This document shows positions 24,997 to 34,941 of a DNA stretch of 64,000 nt, one piece after another; positions within the stretch are counted from its first letter, which is position 1; every line of letters starts with the position of its first letter. Below the pieces are notes generated by a model that ran no database searches, was not told the DNA's origin, and saw only the letters and a program-made list of their open reading frames with translations. The position numbers and the translations under genes were made by a program. Source of the DNA: Acidobacteriaceae bacterium (GTDB lineage Bacteria; Acidobacteriota; Terriglobia; Bryobacterales; Bryobacteraceae); contig JADCJL010000181.1 of NCBI GenBank assembly GCA_020247055.1, positions 1 to 64,000 on the forward strand. The letters run 5' to 3'.

Positions 24997-25992
24997 ATGT
25001 GGACACGACGGGCCTTGTTGGCCGCGGCGCTGCCGCCGGCGAAGATGAATGACGCGGTGAAGCCGCTGGCCGAGGCGGTGGCCGCGGGGCAGCTGCGCGC
25101 GGCGGTACTGCGGGTGACGCAGGGCGACGGCGTCTACGAGAGGGCCTTCGGAGCGGCGACCCCGGCGTCGCCGTTTCTGATTGCGTCGATCACCAAGCCG
25201 ATGACGGCGGCGGCGGTGATGACGGTGGTGGAGGCGGGCAAGCTGCCATTGGACGCGCCGGCGGCGAAGCTGCTGCCGGGGTTCGATGGGCGGATCACGC
25301 TGCGGCAGATGCTCTCGCACACTTCCGGGCTGCCGGACATGCTGCCCGAAAATATTGAGCTGCGGAAGCGGAACGCGCCGCTGCGCGAATGGGCGAAGCT
25401 GGCAATGAAGACGCCGCTGCTGTTTGCGCCGGGCGAGAAGGTGAGCTACCAGAGCATGGGGATTCTGCTGGCGGCGACGATGGCGGAGCTCGTATCCGGC
25501 GTGGCGATGCCGAAGCTGCTCGAGCAGCGGATCTACGGGCCGCTGGGGATGAAGGATACGTATCTGGGGCTGGGGCGGTACCGGCTCGAGGAGACGGTGC
25601 AGAATCAGACCGAGCACGCGGATCCGGTGGGGGAGAAGCACTGGGATTGGAATAGTCGGTATTGGCGGACGCTGGCCGCGCCGTGGGGCGGGGCGCACTC
25701 GACGGCGGCGGACATTACGAAACTGCTGCGGTACTTTATGAAGCCGGGCCCGGGGCCGTTGCGGCCGGAGACGGCGAAGCAGATGGTGACGGCGCAGAGT
25801 GCGCAGTACGGACTGGGTTGGCGGTTGACGCCGGGACAGTTCGGGCACGGGGGATCGACGGGGACGCTGTGCTGGGCGCATCCGGGGAGGGACGTGACGT
25901 TTGTGCTGCTGACGAGTCTGCCGGCGCGGGTGTCGCAGAAGACGATTCTTGATCCGGTGTCGAAGGCGGTGCAGGGGGCGCTGCTGGGTTAG
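24997..25992 (+). CDS. Serine hydrolase, beta-lactamase class C family
   Basis: The 331-residue protein has an N-terminal export-like sequence (MWTRRALLAAALPPA). It shows the class C/DD-peptidase set: S64ITK (SxxK), YQS in place of YxN, and HGGSTG in place of KTG. It is therefore an esterase, DD-peptidase or peptidase of the beta-lactamase fold rather than a drug-resistance enzyme. The start has AGGAGGAG-type Shine-Dalgarno sequence. Its TAG stop is immediately adjacent to the stop of the convergent PHP hydrolase gene, with no spacer. Confidence 0.9.
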   Translation: MWTRRALLAAALPPAKMNDAVKPLAEAVAAGQLRAAVLRVTQGDGVYERAFGAATPASPFLIASITKPMTAAAVMTVVEAGKLPLDAPAAKLLPGFDGRITLRQMLSHTSGLPDMLPENIELRKRNAPLREWAKLAMKTPLLFAPGEKVSYQSMGILLAATMAELVSGVAMPKLLEQRIYGPLGMKDTYLGLGRYRLEETVQNQTEHADPVGEKHWDWNSRYWRTLAAPWGGAHSTAADITKLLRYFMKPGPGPLRPETAKQMVTAQSAQYGLGWRLTPGQFGHGGSTGTLCWAHPGRDVTFVLLTSLPARVSQKTILDPVSKAVQGALLG

Positions 25993-27228
25993 CTACCAGC
26001 CGACGGGCTGGGTCCAGGCGCGTTTGGTGGGGAACTCGTCGCTGGGGACGGCGGGTTTTCCGGTGGACGTGACGACGGCGCGGACGTAGCGTTCGCCCGG
26101 CTTGAGCGTGTAGGCCGGGGTGAGGCCCTTCACCTCGGCGAGGAGCTCGCCGGCGGTGCCTTGGCGGCGGACGCCCACAAAACGCGTCGTGAACTCCTCT
26201 CCCGCCACCGGTTCAATGCGGAGGCTCAGGCGGCGCTCGGCGGGCGAGTAGGCCACCTCCGTCAACGTGACGCCGGTGGAGGAGTAGAAGTCGCCGGCGC
26301 GGAGAGCGCGGACGATGGAGTCGGCGCTGAGATGCGGGGCGCGGACCATTACCCAGGCGCGGCCGGGGAGGGCGCGGGTCTTGTTACCGTGGTGTTCGTG
26401 GGTGTCGTCGGTGGCGAGGCCGTAGAGCGGCGGCGCGTCATAGCGGGTGAGGCGGAGGGCGTTGGCGATGTCCCACAGGGCATCCGTACTCGGGCGCTGC
26501 GCGTCGCCGGGGTCGTTGTCGTTGTCGACGCCGTTCCACACCTCGAAGAAGCGCTCCTGCACGACGCTGGCGAGATCTTCGGCGGTGATGCCCCATTTGT
26601 AGTTGGGGTGATTGACATGGAGCAGCACCTCGCGGCCGGTGCGGGCGGCGTACTCTTCGACCTGTTCGAGATTGCGGACCATGCTTTCGGCGATGGTGGC
26701 GCCGCGGCGGAAACTAAGCGAGGCGGCGAGGTTGGTGGCATTCATGTGCAGCGAGCGGCCGTCGCCGGCCGTGCCGGTGAGTTCGACCGAGGGGATCAGG
26801 AGAAACCGCCGCGGTTCGTCGACCATGGCGCGGACCTCGTCGAGGGTCTTCAGGCGGATCTCCTCGCTGCCGTCGGCAGCCTGGCCGCGGGACTCGACCC
26901 AGCGGGGGCCGAAGCGGGCACGGTAGGCGGCGACGGCATCGACACCGGCGCGGCGGTTGATGGCGCGCGAGGGCATCCAGCGTTCGGACTGAGCGAACAC
27001 ATTGTGCTCGGAGAGGGCGAGAAAGTGGTAGCCGTGGTCGCGATACCAGGCGGCGACCATGTCGGGGAAGCCGTCACCATCGGACCAGAGCGTGTGGGTG
27101 TGGAGGTTGCCTTTCCACCATCGCAGGCCAGCGGCGGGTTCCGGGCGGGGGGCCTGCGCGGCGGCGAAGCCGAGCAGGAGCGCGGCCGCGGCGCAGGCGC
27201 CGGCGCGGAGGAGGAGCAGCGAGGGCAT
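25993..27228 (-). CDS. Secreted PHP-domain (CehA/McbA-like) metallohydrolase
   Basis: The protein (411 aa) has a signal peptide (residues 1-25) and a PHP domain starting at GNLHTHTLWSDG. Further metal-ligand motifs are LALSEHN, IPSVELTG, HVNHPNY and the C-terminal ATDDTHEH. The layout fits the CehA/McbA family, periplasmic metallohydrolases named after a carbaryl hydrolase; most members act on unknown phospho- or carboxyl esters. It follows the hydrolase-DUF1080 gene on the minus strand by 4 bp, so the two are probably co-expressed. Confidence 0.85.
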   Translation of the reverse strand: MPSLLLLRAGACAAAALLLGFAAAQAPRPEPAAGLRWWKGNLHTHTLWSDGDGFPDMVAAWYRDHGYHFLALSEHNVFAQSERWMPSRAINRRAGVDAVAAYRARFGPRWVESRGQAADGSEEIRLKTLDEVRAMVDEPRRFLLIPSVELTGTAGDGRSLHMNATNLAASLSFRRGATIAESMVRNLEQVEEYAARTGREVLLHVNHPNYKWGITAEDLASVVQERFFEVWNGVDNDNDPGDAQRPSTDALWDIANALRLTRYDAPPLYGLATDDTHEHHGNKTRALPGRAWVMVRAPHLSADSIVRALRAGDFYSSTGVTLTEVAYSPAERRLSLRIEPVAGEEFTTRFVGVRRQGTAGELLAEVKGLTPAYTLKPGERYVRAVVTSTGKPAVPSDEFPTKRAWTQPVGW

Positions 27229-27232
27229 GGCC

Positions 27233-29026
27233 CTATTGTTTCAGACGGAGGTTGCGGTACTCCACCTTCATGGGCGGGCCGACGTGGACCTGGACGCCGA
27301 TCAGGCCCTGCGTGGCGCGGCCGACGGGGTCGTCGTCGATGACCATGCTCATCAACTGGCCGTTGATCAGGTGGATGAGGGTGTTGCCGCGGGCGATGAT
27401 GTGGACGCTGTTCCAGCCGGGGGTGAGGTGCTCTTTGGGGTCGGCGTGCGTGGCGACGATCTGGGGTTTGCGGTCGCCGAGGACGCGGGTGGTTTGGCCG
27501 CGGAGGGCGAGGAAGAGGCGGCCGCGCTCTTCGTAGTTCTGGCCGGTGTAGGCCTGTTTGCCGTCGATGTCGCACTGGTAGCCGCGGAGGGCGTAGGGGC
27601 GGTCGGGCAGGAGGCTGCTGCGGTAGTTGATGCCGGAGTTGCCGCCGGCGGTGATGCGGTAGTCGAGTTTGAGTTCGAAGTCTTTGGGTTGGCCGCCGCG
27701 CCAGATGAGGAAGGTGTTGTTTTTGAGCAGCGTTTCCGGGGTGACTTCGCCGACGATGGCGCCGTCTTCGACGCGCCAGTACTTGGGGTCGCCGTCCCAG
27801 CCGGCGAGGGTCTTGCCGTCAAATTGCGAAACGAAGCCAAGCTCGTCGGCCGGGGAGGGGGCGGGTTCGGGGCGGTCGCTCTGCTTGGGGACGTGGGCGA
27901 CGGGGGCGGGGGTGAGGCAGCTTTGCTGGACGCCGACGGCCCAGCGGCGCTGGAAGCCTTTGAGCTTGCCGTCGAGATAGGCGCGGCGGGATTCGTCGCC
28001 TTTCAAGTGGAGATCGAGGAAGGCGGAGACGAAGTGCTGGTTGATGGCGTTGAGGCGGTCTTTGCGCCAGACGGGTTCGTCGAAGCTCTCTTTGGTGGCG
28101 AAGTCTAGCGGGAGGGCAGGCGGGGGGTTGCCGCCGATGTTGTGGCGGGCGCCTTCGTAGACGAGGAGGCAGCGGGGGGAGTTGACGGCCTGATAGTAGG
28201 CCTTGCGGACGCCTTGTTCGAAGCCGGAGATGTCGTCCTGGTCGCCGGCGAGGAAGAGGGCGGGGACTTTGATGTTGGCGAGGGCGGCGGGGGTCCAGAG
28301 GCTGACGGGGGGCTGGGCGCCCCAGGGGGCGATGGCGACGACGGCCTTCAGATTCGGGTTGGGTTCGTTTCGCAATTTGGCACCGGGCGGGGTGCGGGTG
28401 GGGAGGGCGCCGGCGGAGATGAGGGCGCCGTAGCCGCCCATGGAGTAGCCGATGATGGCGACGCGGGAGGGGTCGATGTTGGGTTGGGAGGCCGAGAGGG
28501 ATTCGATGGTGAAGTGCTGGTCGTTCGAGCGGTTGGCGAGGGTGGAGGGGAAGGGCTTGACCTGGCCGAAGACGGAGTCGGTATGGTCGATGGCGGCGAC
28601 GACGTAGCCTTTCGAGGCGAGGTTTTCGGTGAGGTAGGACAGGAACGTGCGGGAGCCGGGGTAGCCGTGGGAGACGATGACGAGGGGGAAGCGCTGGTTG
28701 GGAAGCGGGGCGGCGTTGCGGAGGGCTTTGCCGTCGATGGTGAAGGGCCGGGGGTTGCGGCCGGGGAGGGTGCTTTCATAGACCGTGCGGGCTTCGGCGG
28801 CGGCGGGGAGGAGGGCCGGGTACCAGAGTTCGACTTTGAGGGGGCGGTCGAGGAGGGGGGCCTGGTTGGTTTCCTTGTTGAAAGCGAGGACGTCGGGTTG
28901 GGCGGGGTTGACGAGGTCGAGGGTGCGGACGCCGACGGGGTGGGGACCCCAGGCGGCGAGTTCCGGGCTATCGACGCCGGGGACGCTGAAGAAGGCTTGG
29001 AGGAAGGCGAGCAGGAGGACGGACAT
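27233..29026 (-). CDS. Secreted alpha/beta hydrolase fused to a DUF1080 domain
   Basis: Residues 1-15 look like a signal peptide. Residues 20-345 form an alpha/beta hydrolase similar to platelet-activating-factor acetylhydrolase or dienelactone hydrolase, with [10 protein letters not shown] (oxyanion region), GYSMGG (nucleophile Ser195), AGDQDDI (Asp) and RHNIGG (His295). After a Pro-rich linker (372-393) comes a complete DUF1080 domain (about 398-597: [46 protein letters not shown]). The fusion suggests a DUF1080 glycan-binding or lyase module that presents substrate to an esterase. TAAGCT lies 6 nt before the ATG. Confidence 0.9.
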   Translation of the reverse strand: MSVLLLAFLQAFFSVPGVDSPELAAWGPHPVGVRTLDLVNPAQPDVLAFNKETNQAPLLDRPLKVELWYPALLPAAAEARTVYESTLPGRNPRPFTIDGKALRNAAPLPNQRFPLVIVSHGYPGSRTFLSYLTENLASKGYVVAAIDHTDSVFGQVKPFPSTLANRSNDQHFTIESLSASQPNIDPSRVAIIGYSMGGYGALISAGALPTRTPPGAKLRNEPNPNLKAVVAIAPWGAQPPVSLWTPAALANIKVPALFLAGDQDDISGFEQGVRKAYYQAVNSPRCLLVYEGARHNIGGNPPPALPLDFATKESFDEPVWRKDRLNAINQHFVSAFLDLHLKGDESRRAYLDGKLKGFQRRWAVGVQQSCLTPAPVAHVPKQSDRPEPAPSPADELGFVSQFDGKTLAGWDGDPKYWRVEDGAIVGEVTPETLLKNNTFLIWRGGQPKDFELKLDYRITAGGNSGINYRSSLLPDRPYALRGYQCDIDGKQAYTGQNYEERGRLFLALRGQTTRVLGDRKPQIVATHADPKEHLTPGWNSVHIIARGNTLIHLINGQLMSMVIDDDPVGRATQGLIGVQVHVGPPMKVEYRNLRLKQ

Positions 29027-29032
29027 CCCGCT

Positions 29033-29038
29033 AGCTTA
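29033..29038 (-). promoter_or_regulatory. Candidate leaderless -10 box (hydrolase-DUF1080 gene)
   Basis: On the minus strand TAAGCT lies 6 nt before the ATG at 29026; no Shine-Dalgarno is visible. Confidence 0.4.
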
Positions 29039-29053
29039 CCCGATGGGCGGGGG

Positions 29054-29761
29054 TCAGTAGCCGAGGAACAGGAGTAAGAGGGCGACGTAGTAGGCCGGGC
29101 CGATGACGTAGGCGGAGACCTGCCAGGCGATCAGCATACCGAAGATCTGATAGGCGCCCATGGTCATCTGCCATTCGCGGAGCTTGGCGGCCATGGACTC
29201 GGGCAGGACGAGGCCGATGGCGGTGAAGCCGTCGAGCGGGGGAAGGGGTATGAGGTTGAAGACGCCGAGCAGGATGTTGAGCGCGAACATGATGCTGAGC
29301 AGGGTGGCGATGGCTTCGGTCGCGGCGGGGGCGCTATCGGCGGCCTGGATGATGTCGGTGAAGCGCATGGTTGTGCCGGGGCGGAAGAGGCCGGCGAGGA
29401 GGCCCACACGGATGAGGACGGCGGCGATGGCGGCGAGGATGAAGTTGGCGACGGGGCCGGCGAGGGACATCCAGGCGGCGCGGCGGGGGTAGCGCATGGC
29501 CCAGTAGGGATCGTAGGGGGCGCTGGCCCAGCCCATCATCCAGCCGTTCATGAAGAAGGTGAGCCAGGGGAAGACGAGCATGCCGAAGGGCTCGCGCTGC
29601 ATGTGGGGCAGGGGGCTGAGGGTGACCTGGCCGAAGTGGTAGGCGGTTTTGTCGCCGCCGCGGAGGGCCATCCAGGCGTGGGCGGCTTCGTGGGCGGTGG
29701 CCGAAAGCAGGAAGACGACGAACCAGATGACGCCGACGGCGATGAGCTGAGGATCAAACAT
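29054..29761 (-). CDS. Site-2 protease family (M50) membrane metalloprotease
   Basis: The 235-residue protein has about five membrane helices. The zinc motif HEAAHAW lies in the first (SATAHEAAHAW), and a second metal region, NLIPLPPLDG, in a later helix, as in the S2P/M50 group of rhomboid-like intramembrane zinc proteases. No PDZ domain is present. The ATG at 29761 overlaps the end of the upstream MFS gene by 8 bp; the much longer open frame is a GC artefact. Possible roles are regulated intramembrane proteolysis or a housekeeping function; no anti-sigma factor gene is nearby. Confidence 0.88.
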   Translation of the reverse strand: MFDPQLIAVGVIWFVVFLLSATAHEAAHAWMALRGGDKTAYHFGQVTLSPLPHMQREPFGMLVFPWLTFFMNGWMMGWASAPYDPYWAMRYPRRAAWMSLAGPVANFILAAIAAVLIRVGLLAGLFRPGTTMRFTDIIQAADSAPAATEAIATLLSIMFALNILLGVFNLIPLPPLDGFTAIGLVLPESMAAKLREWQMTMGAYQIFGMLIAWQVSAYVIGPAYYVALLLLFLGY

Positions 29762-30938
29762 TTTGTTCGCCCAGGATAGCAGGGCGGCGGCGGTGGACGA
29801 GCAGCCAGACGGCCATGCCGGCCAGCGGGAAGCAGGCGGCGAGCAGGAAGCTGGTGGCGTAGAGCTTTTGATCGAACAGGCGGCCGACCAGGGGCATGAC
29901 GAGGGCGACGAGGCCGGACCAGGCGCCGGAGCTGAGGCCGGCGATGAAGCCGGCGTGTTTGGGGCCGAAGATGCTGGCGCCGTAGGCGACGCCGCCGATG
30001 AGGAAGCCGGCGGCAACGAACATCGAGAAGGAGAGGAGGGCGAGAGGAGCAGTGACGCCGGGCAGGTAGGGCACGGCGGCGAGCGGGAGGCTCAGGAGGG
30101 TGAGCAGGAGGAAGAGGTTGCGGAAGGAGCCGCGGGCGCGGTCCGTCCACCAGCCCCAGAAGAAGTAGCCGATCTCCCAGCCGAGCGGGGGCAGCCAGAG
30201 GAGGCTGGCGATTTGGACCTGGCTGAGGCCGAGCGAGCGGAGGTAGAGCGCGCCGTAGTAGAGGATGAAGCCGATGGGGAGGGAGCCGAAGGCGTAGATG
30301 AGCATGAAGCTCCACAGGAGGGGGTCGGAGAAGCGGGGGCGTTCCGCGGGCGCGGGGATTTCGGCGGGGAGGCGCATGGAGGGCCGCCGGCTGACGTACT
30401 GCCAGAGAAGGATCCAGGCGAGGCCGATGAGGCCGGTGAACCAGAAGGCGCCGCGCCAGCCCCAGGCCTGGTAGACGGGGTTGATGATGACCGGGGTGAT
30501 GAGGGCGCCGAGCGAGCCGCCGCTGTAGGCGACGGCGGTACCTTTGGCGCGATGTTCGACGGGGAGCGTCTGGACGGCGGTGCGGAGGCCGCCGGGGAAG
30601 GTGGCGCCTTCGCCGAAGCCAAGGGCGAAGCGGGCGGCAAAGAGCGAAACGAACCCAAGGGCAAAGGCATGGGAGACGCTCGCGAGGGTCCAGAAGGCGA
30701 CGGCGGCGGTCATGGCGAGGGGAAGGCCATAACGGTCGAGCCAGCGGCCCCAGGCGATGTTCGATGCCATGTAGGAGAGGCTGAAGCCGCTGACGACGTA
30801 GCCGTACTCTTCATTGGACAGCCGGAGCTGTTCGAGCATGGCGGGGGCGAGGATGGCGAGGGTGTTGCGGTCGATGTAGCTGATCAGGCTGACCAGGGTC
30901 ATCGTGCAGGTGGGGATCCAGTCGTGGCGGGGTCGCAC
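29754..30938 (-). CDS. MFS transporter (ACS/hexuronate-like)
   Basis: The protein (394 aa) has about 12 membrane helices. The first helix contains ISYIDRNTLAILAPAM, matching the NYxDR signature of the anion:cation symporter group, and NIAWGRWLDRYGLP is the conserved loop 2-3. It probably imports organic or sugar acids with protons. The GTG start at 30938 gives a short cytoplasmic N-terminus; an ATG at 30902 is an alternative. TATCCT lies 5 nt before the GTG. The divergent esterase gene begins 49 bp away, and another MFS gene lies beyond it. Confidence 0.88.
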   Translation of the reverse strand: MRPRHDWIPTCTMTLVSLISYIDRNTLAILAPAMLEQLRLSNEEYGYVVSGFSLSYMASNIAWGRWLDRYGLPLAMTAAVAFWTLASVSHAFALGFVSLFAARFALGFGEGATFPGGLRTAVQTLPVEHRAKGTAVAYSGGSLGALITPVIINPVYQAWGWRGAFWFTGLIGLAWILLWQYVSRRPSMRLPAEIPAPAERPRFSDPLLWSFMLIYAFGSLPIGFILYYGALYLRSLGLSQVQIASLLWLPPLGWEIGYFFWGWWTDRARGSFRNLFLLLTLLSLPLAAVPYLPGVTAPLALLSFSMFVAAGFLIGGVAYGASIFGPKHAGFIAGLSSGAWSGLVALVMPLVGRLFDQKLYATSFLLAACFPLAGMAVWLLVHRRRPAILGEQNV

Positions 30939-30974
30939 GACTCAGGATACGAAAGATTGGCGCGGCCGGAGATG

Positions 30975-30980
30975 TAGAAT
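30975..30980 (+). promoter_or_regulatory. Candidate leaderless -10 box (esterase)
   Basis: TAGAAT lies 7 nt before the ATG at 30988, with no Shine-Dalgarno. The best -35-like hexamer (TTGGCG) is only 12 bp away and is unlikely to be used. Confidence 0.4.
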
Positions 30981-30987
30981 CGGGCAG

Positions 30988-32121
30988 ATGATTCTCTACG
31001 CTCTTTTTCTGCTGCTGACGTGGGATGTGACGAAGCTGTTCGAGACGCCACGGGTGTTTCCGGCCGAGACCGCGGAGCCGGGGGTGAAGGCGCTGTACTA
31101 CGAGTCGGCGCCGTGGCGGGGCAAGCCGACGCGGGTGTTTGCGTATTACGGCGCGCCGGCGGGGAAGAAGCTGCCGGCGATGGTGCTGATCCACGGCGGC
31201 GGGGGCACGGCGTTTGCCGAGTGGGTGCGGATGTGGAACGCGCGGGGCTACGCCGCGATTGCGATGGACACGGGGGGCATGACGCCGGAGCGGGCGGCGG
31301 CGGATAAGCTATGGAACCCGGCGCGGGCGCACCACGAGGGGGGCGGGCCGGCGGGGTGGGGCGGGTTCAACGCCGTCGACGAACCGAAGGAAGACCAGTG
31401 GACCTACCACGCCGTGGCGGCGGCCGTACGCGGGCATTCGCTGCTGCGGAGCATGCCGGAGGTGGACCCGGAGCGGATTGGGGTGACGGGGATTTCCTGG
31501 GGCGGCTATCTGACGAACATCGTGGCGGGGATTGACGGACGGTTCCGGTTCGCGGCGCCGGTGTACGGATGCGGCTATCTGGGCGAGGATTCGGCGTGGC
31601 TCAAGAACTTCGCGGAGATGGGTCCGGAGCGGGCAGCGAAGTGGCTGGGGTGGTGGGACCCGTCGGCGCACCTGGCGGGGGCGAAGATGCCGATGCTGTG
31701 GGTGACGGGGACGAACGACTTTGCCTATCCGCTGCCGTCGCTGCAGAAATCGTACCGGCTGCCGGCGGGGCCGCGGACGCTGGCGGTGCGGGTGCGGATG
31801 AAGCACGGGCACCCGGACGGGGCGAAGCCGGAGGAGATTTTCGCGTTTGCCGGGGCGATGCTGCGCAAGGAGCCGGCGCTGGCGCGGGTGGTGGCGGCGG
31901 AGCGGGACCGGGTGAAGTTTCGGGGCCGGATTGTGAAGGCGGAGCTGAACTACACGAAGGCGGGGGGCAAGTGGCAGGAGCTGGAGTGTGTCAGCGTACC
32001 GGCGGAGATCCGCGGGAAGACGGCGCGGGCGGCGGTTCCGGAGGGGGCGACGGCGTGGTACTTCAATCTGTTTGATGCGCAGGGCCGGGTGGTAAGTTCG
32101 GAGCACTTCGAACGAAAGTAA
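30988..32121 (+). CDS. Secreted acetyl-xylan-esterase-like alpha/beta hydrolase
   Basis: The protein (377 aa) has a short signal peptide ([15 protein letters not shown]) and an alpha/beta-hydrolase domain with [11 protein letters not shown] (oxyanion region), GISWGG (nucleophile Ser), TGTNDFAYP (Asp) and KHGHPDG (His). It resembles acetyl-xylan esterase/cephalosporin-C deacetylase and the prolyl-oligopeptidase S9 fold. A beta-sandwich tail of about 80 residues follows. It is flanked by two MFS genes on the minus strand, which suggests glycan-derived substrates. The last 59 bp overlap the convergent MFS gene. Confidence 0.85.
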   Translation: MILYALFLLLTWDVTKLFETPRVFPAETAEPGVKALYYESAPWRGKPTRVFAYYGAPAGKKLPAMVLIHGGGGTAFAEWVRMWNARGYAAIAMDTGGMTPERAAADKLWNPARAHHEGGGPAGWGGFNAVDEPKEDQWTYHAVAAAVRGHSLLRSMPEVDPERIGVTGISWGGYLTNIVAGIDGRFRFAAPVYGCGYLGEDSAWLKNFAEMGPERAAKWLGWWDPSAHLAGAKMPMLWVTGTNDFAYPLPSLQKSYRLPAGPRTLAVRVRMKHGHPDGAKPEEIFAFAGAMLRKEPALARVVAAERDRVKFRGRIVKAELNYTKAGGKWQELECVSVPAEIRGKTARAAVPEGATAWYFNLFDAQGRVVSSEHFERK

Positions 32122-33343
32122 CGAGAGCGAGGGTGGCGAGCAGGGGGACGGCGGAGGCGGCGAGCAGGACCGGGGCGAAGGAGTAGCGGTCCGAGACGAT
32201 GCCGGTGAGCAGGGTGGCGGCGATGGTGCCGATGCCGGCGCCGGTGCCGCTGAGACCGCTGACGGAGGCGACGCTCGGCGAGGGGTAGAGGTCGCCGGGG
32301 AGGGCGAGGACGATGGTGGAGAAGGCGGCGTAGGAGAGCGTGGCGAGGGCGAAGAAGCCGATCATCGAAACGTAGGAGTCGAACAGGACGGCACCGGCTA
32401 GCGTGGACATGCCAAGGCCGGAGACGATGGCGACGAGGCGGCGGGAGCGGAGGGTGGTCCAGCCGCGGCGGATGAGGATGCTGGAGATGCCGCCGCCGGC
32501 GAAGTTGCCGATATCGGCGGCGAGGAAGGGGATCCAGAAGGCGAGGAGGCTCTGTTCGGGCTGGTAGCCTTTGGCGACGAGGTAGATGGCGAACCAGTCG
32601 GTGATGAGGTACCAGACGGGGTCGGTGAGGGCTTTGGACAGGACGATGCCCCAGGTTTGGGGGAGGCGGAGGAGGATGCCGTAGGGGAGGGGCGGGGCGT
32701 CGGTGGCCGCGGTGCTGGAACGGTTCGTGAGGATGTCGGCGCGTTCGGTGGGGGAGAGCCGGGGGTGGGATTCGGGGGGGTGGTAGAGCCAGCGGAACAG
32801 GGGGATCCAGAGCAGGCCGAGGCAGCCGGTGACGAAGAAGGCGGGGCGCCAGTCGTTGAAAACGTGATATACGCTGTAGACGAGCAGGGGGGCTATGGCG
32901 CCGCCGAGGGCGGAGCCGGAGTCGTAGAGGGCGACGGCCCAGCCGGTTTCGCGGCGGGGGAACCATTGGGCGACGGTTTTGGCGGCGCCGGGCCAGTTGG
33001 CCGATTCGCCGGCGCCGAGCAGGAAGCGGCAGGCGGCGAGGCTGGCGAGACCCTGGGCGAAGCCGGTGGCCATGGCGGAGAAGGAGTAGAAGGCGACGGC
33101 GAGGGGGAGGCCGCGGCGGAGGCCGATGCGGTCGAGCAAGCGGCCGGAGAGCGACTGGCCGACGGCGTAGGCGATGCGGAAGGCGACGATGAGGAGGGCG
33201 AAGGTGGTGTTGTCCCACTGGAACTCGGCCTTGATGTAGGGGGCGAGGACGGAGAGGGTCTGGCGGTCGATGTAGTTGATGACCGTAGACAGGAAGAGGG
33301 CGGCACCGATGTACCAGCGGAGGCGGAGGATAGGCTGCGGCAT
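32063..33343 (-). CDS. MFS transporter (hexuronate/ACS-type)
   Basis: This 426-residue carrier has 12 predicted helices. The signature [20 protein letters not shown] and [11 protein letters not shown] place it with the ExuT/GarP-type anion:cation symporters that take up hexuronates or aldarates. [17 protein letters not shown] is characteristic of this group. Its 3' end overlaps the convergent esterase by 59 bp, the longest overlap in the window. The FG-GAP gene starts divergently 8-23 bp upstream. Confidence 0.93.
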   Translation of the reverse strand: MPQPILRLRWYIGAALFLSTVINYIDRQTLSVLAPYIKAEFQWDNTTFALLIVAFRIAYAVGQSLSGRLLDRIGLRRGLPLAVAFYSFSAMATGFAQGLASLAACRFLLGAGESANWPGAAKTVAQWFPRRETGWAVALYDSGSALGGAIAPLLVYSVYHVFNDWRPAFFVTGCLGLLWIPLFRWLYHPPESHPRLSPTERADILTNRSSTAATDAPPLPYGILLRLPQTWGIVLSKALTDPVWYLITDWFAIYLVAKGYQPEQSLLAFWIPFLAADIGNFAGGGISSILIRRGWTTLRSRRLVAIVSGLGMSTLAGAVLFDSYVSMIGFFALATLSYAAFSTIVLALPGDLYPSPSVASVSGLSGTGAGIGTIAATLLTGIVSDRYSFAPVLLAASAVPLLATLALVTFVRSAPNLPPGPAHQTD

Positions 33344-33366
33344 CTGCTCGTGTGAAGATAGCGCAT

Positions 33367-34941
33367 ATGTGGATGGTGTTGGTTCTCGCCTCGCTGGTGG
33401 ACGTTTCGGCGGGGAGCGGGTTGACGGCGAAACTGGAGAACGGCGGGACGCCGGAGAAGCATCTGCCGGAGACGATGGTGGGCGGGGTTGCGCTGTTGGA
33501 CTATGACCGGGACGGCAAGCTGGACGTGTTTCTGGCCAATGGCGCGCCGCAGCCGAGCCTGCGCAAGGACGGGCCGCGGTATTGGAACCGGCTGTACCGG
33601 AACACGGGGGGCGGCAAGTTTGTCGACGTGACGGAGCGGGCGGGATTGCAGGGGGTGGGGTTCGACGTGGGGGCGGCGGCGGGGGATTTTGACAACGACG
33701 GGTTTCCGGATCTGTTCGTGGCCGGGGTGCGGAACAATACGCTCTATCGGAACCGGGGGGACGGCACGTTTGCCGAGGTGACGGCGCGGGCGGGGCTGCG
33801 GGGGACAGGCAAGTGGGCGGTGGCAGGGGGATGGTTCGATATGGACGCGGACGGGGACCTGGATCTGTTCGTGGTGAACTACGTGCAGTGGGACCCGGCG
33901 CGGGAGTTGGCTTGCGGGGAGAAGGTACGGACCTACTGCCATCCGAAGCACTACGCGCCGGAGCCGAATACGCTCTACCGGAACAACGGGGACGGGACGT
34001 TTACCGACGTTTCGGCCGAGAGCGGGATTGCGGCGCACGCGGGCAAGGGGATGGGCCTGGCGTTTGGCGACGCGGACGGGGACGGGCGGCTGGACGTGCT
34101 GGTGACCAACGACACGGTGCCGAACTCGCTGTTTCGCAACGAGGGGGGCGGACGGTTTCGCGAGATGGGGGGGCCGGCGGGGGTGGCGTTCAACGACGAC
34201 GGGCGGGCGCTGTCGGCGATGGGGGTGGATTTTCGGGACTGGGACAACGACGGGCGGGAGGACCTGTTCATTACGGCGTTGACGAACGAGACGTTTCCGC
34301 TGTTCCGCAACGCGGGCCAAGGGCAGTTCAGCGACCGGACGTACGCGAGTCAGGTGGCGCGGGCGACGCTGCCTTTGAGCGGGTGGAGCGCGGGGATTTT
34401 TGATTTTGACAATGACGGTTGGAAGGATCTGTTCGCGGCGTGCGCGGATGTGCAGGACAACACGGAGGCGTATTCGGAACGGCGGTCGCGGCAGGCGAAT
34501 CTGCTGCTGCGGAACGGGGGAGACGGGCGGTTTGCGGGCGAGGCGGTGGGGCGGGCGGCGATGCACCGGGGGGCGGCGTTTGGGGATTTCGACGGGGATG
34601 GGCGCGTGGATGTGGTGGTGACGCGGATTGGGGAGGCGCCGTTGTTGCTGAAGAACTCCGGGGGCGCGGGGCGGCATTGGCTGGGGGTGCGGCTGCGGGG
34701 GACGCGGAGCAACCGGGAGGGGATAGGGGCGGTGGTGACGGTGACGGACGGCAAGGGGCGGCGGCAGTGGAACCGGGTGACGACGGCGGTGGGGTATGCG
34801 AGCGCGAGTGAGGCGGTGGCGCATTTTGGATTGGGGGCCGAGGGGGAGGTGAGCGCGGTGGAGGTACGGTGGCCTTCGGGGGTGGTGCAGAAGTTGGGGG
34901 CGACGCGGGGGGATCGTTATTTGGAGATGGTGGAGCCCTGA
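33367..34941 (+). CDS. Secreted FG-GAP/VCBS repeat protein with ASPIC/UnbV domain (CRTAC1-like)
   Basis: After a signal peptide ([15 protein letters not shown]) come about seven calcium-binding loops of the DxDxDG type ([70 protein letters not shown]). Each is followed by an FRN or YRN strand, together forming a beta-propeller. The C-terminus carries the ASPIC/UnbV domain ([22 protein letters not shown]). The GTG at 33352 is an alternative start. The protein is probably periplasmic or cell-surface and involved in adhesion; the exact role is unknown. Its 3' end overlaps the convergent TPR gene by 25 bp. Confidence 0.92.
   Translation: MWMVLVLASLVDVSAGSGLTAKLENGGTPEKHLPETMVGGVALLDYDRDGKLDVFLANGAPQPSLRKDGPRYWNRLYRNTGGGKFVDVTERAGLQGVGFDVGAAAGDFDNDGFPDLFVAGVRNNTLYRNRGDGTFAEVTARAGLRGTGKWAVAGGWFDMDADGDLDLFVVNYVQWDPARELACGEKVRTYCHPKHYAPEPNTLYRNNGDGTFTDVSAESGIAAHAGKGMGLAFGDADGDGRLDVLVTNDTVPNSLFRNEGGGRFREMGGPAGVAFNDDGRALSAMGVDFRDWDNDGREDLFITALTNETFPLFRNAGQGQFSDRTYASQVARATLPLSGWSAGIFDFDNDGWKDLFAACADVQDNTEAYSERRSRQANLLLRNGGDGRFAGEAVGRAAMHRGAAFGDFDGDGRVDVVVTRIGEAPLLLKNSGGAGRHWLGVRLRGTRSNREGIGAVVTVTDGKGRRQWNRVTTAVGYASASEAVAHFGLGAEGEVSAVEVRWPSGVVQKLGATRGDRYLEMVEP

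Noticed and set aside
30957-30980. TTGGCG/TAGAAT as a standard promoter
   Set aside because: The spacer is only 12 bp, too short for a sigma-70 promoter; only the -10 box was kept.
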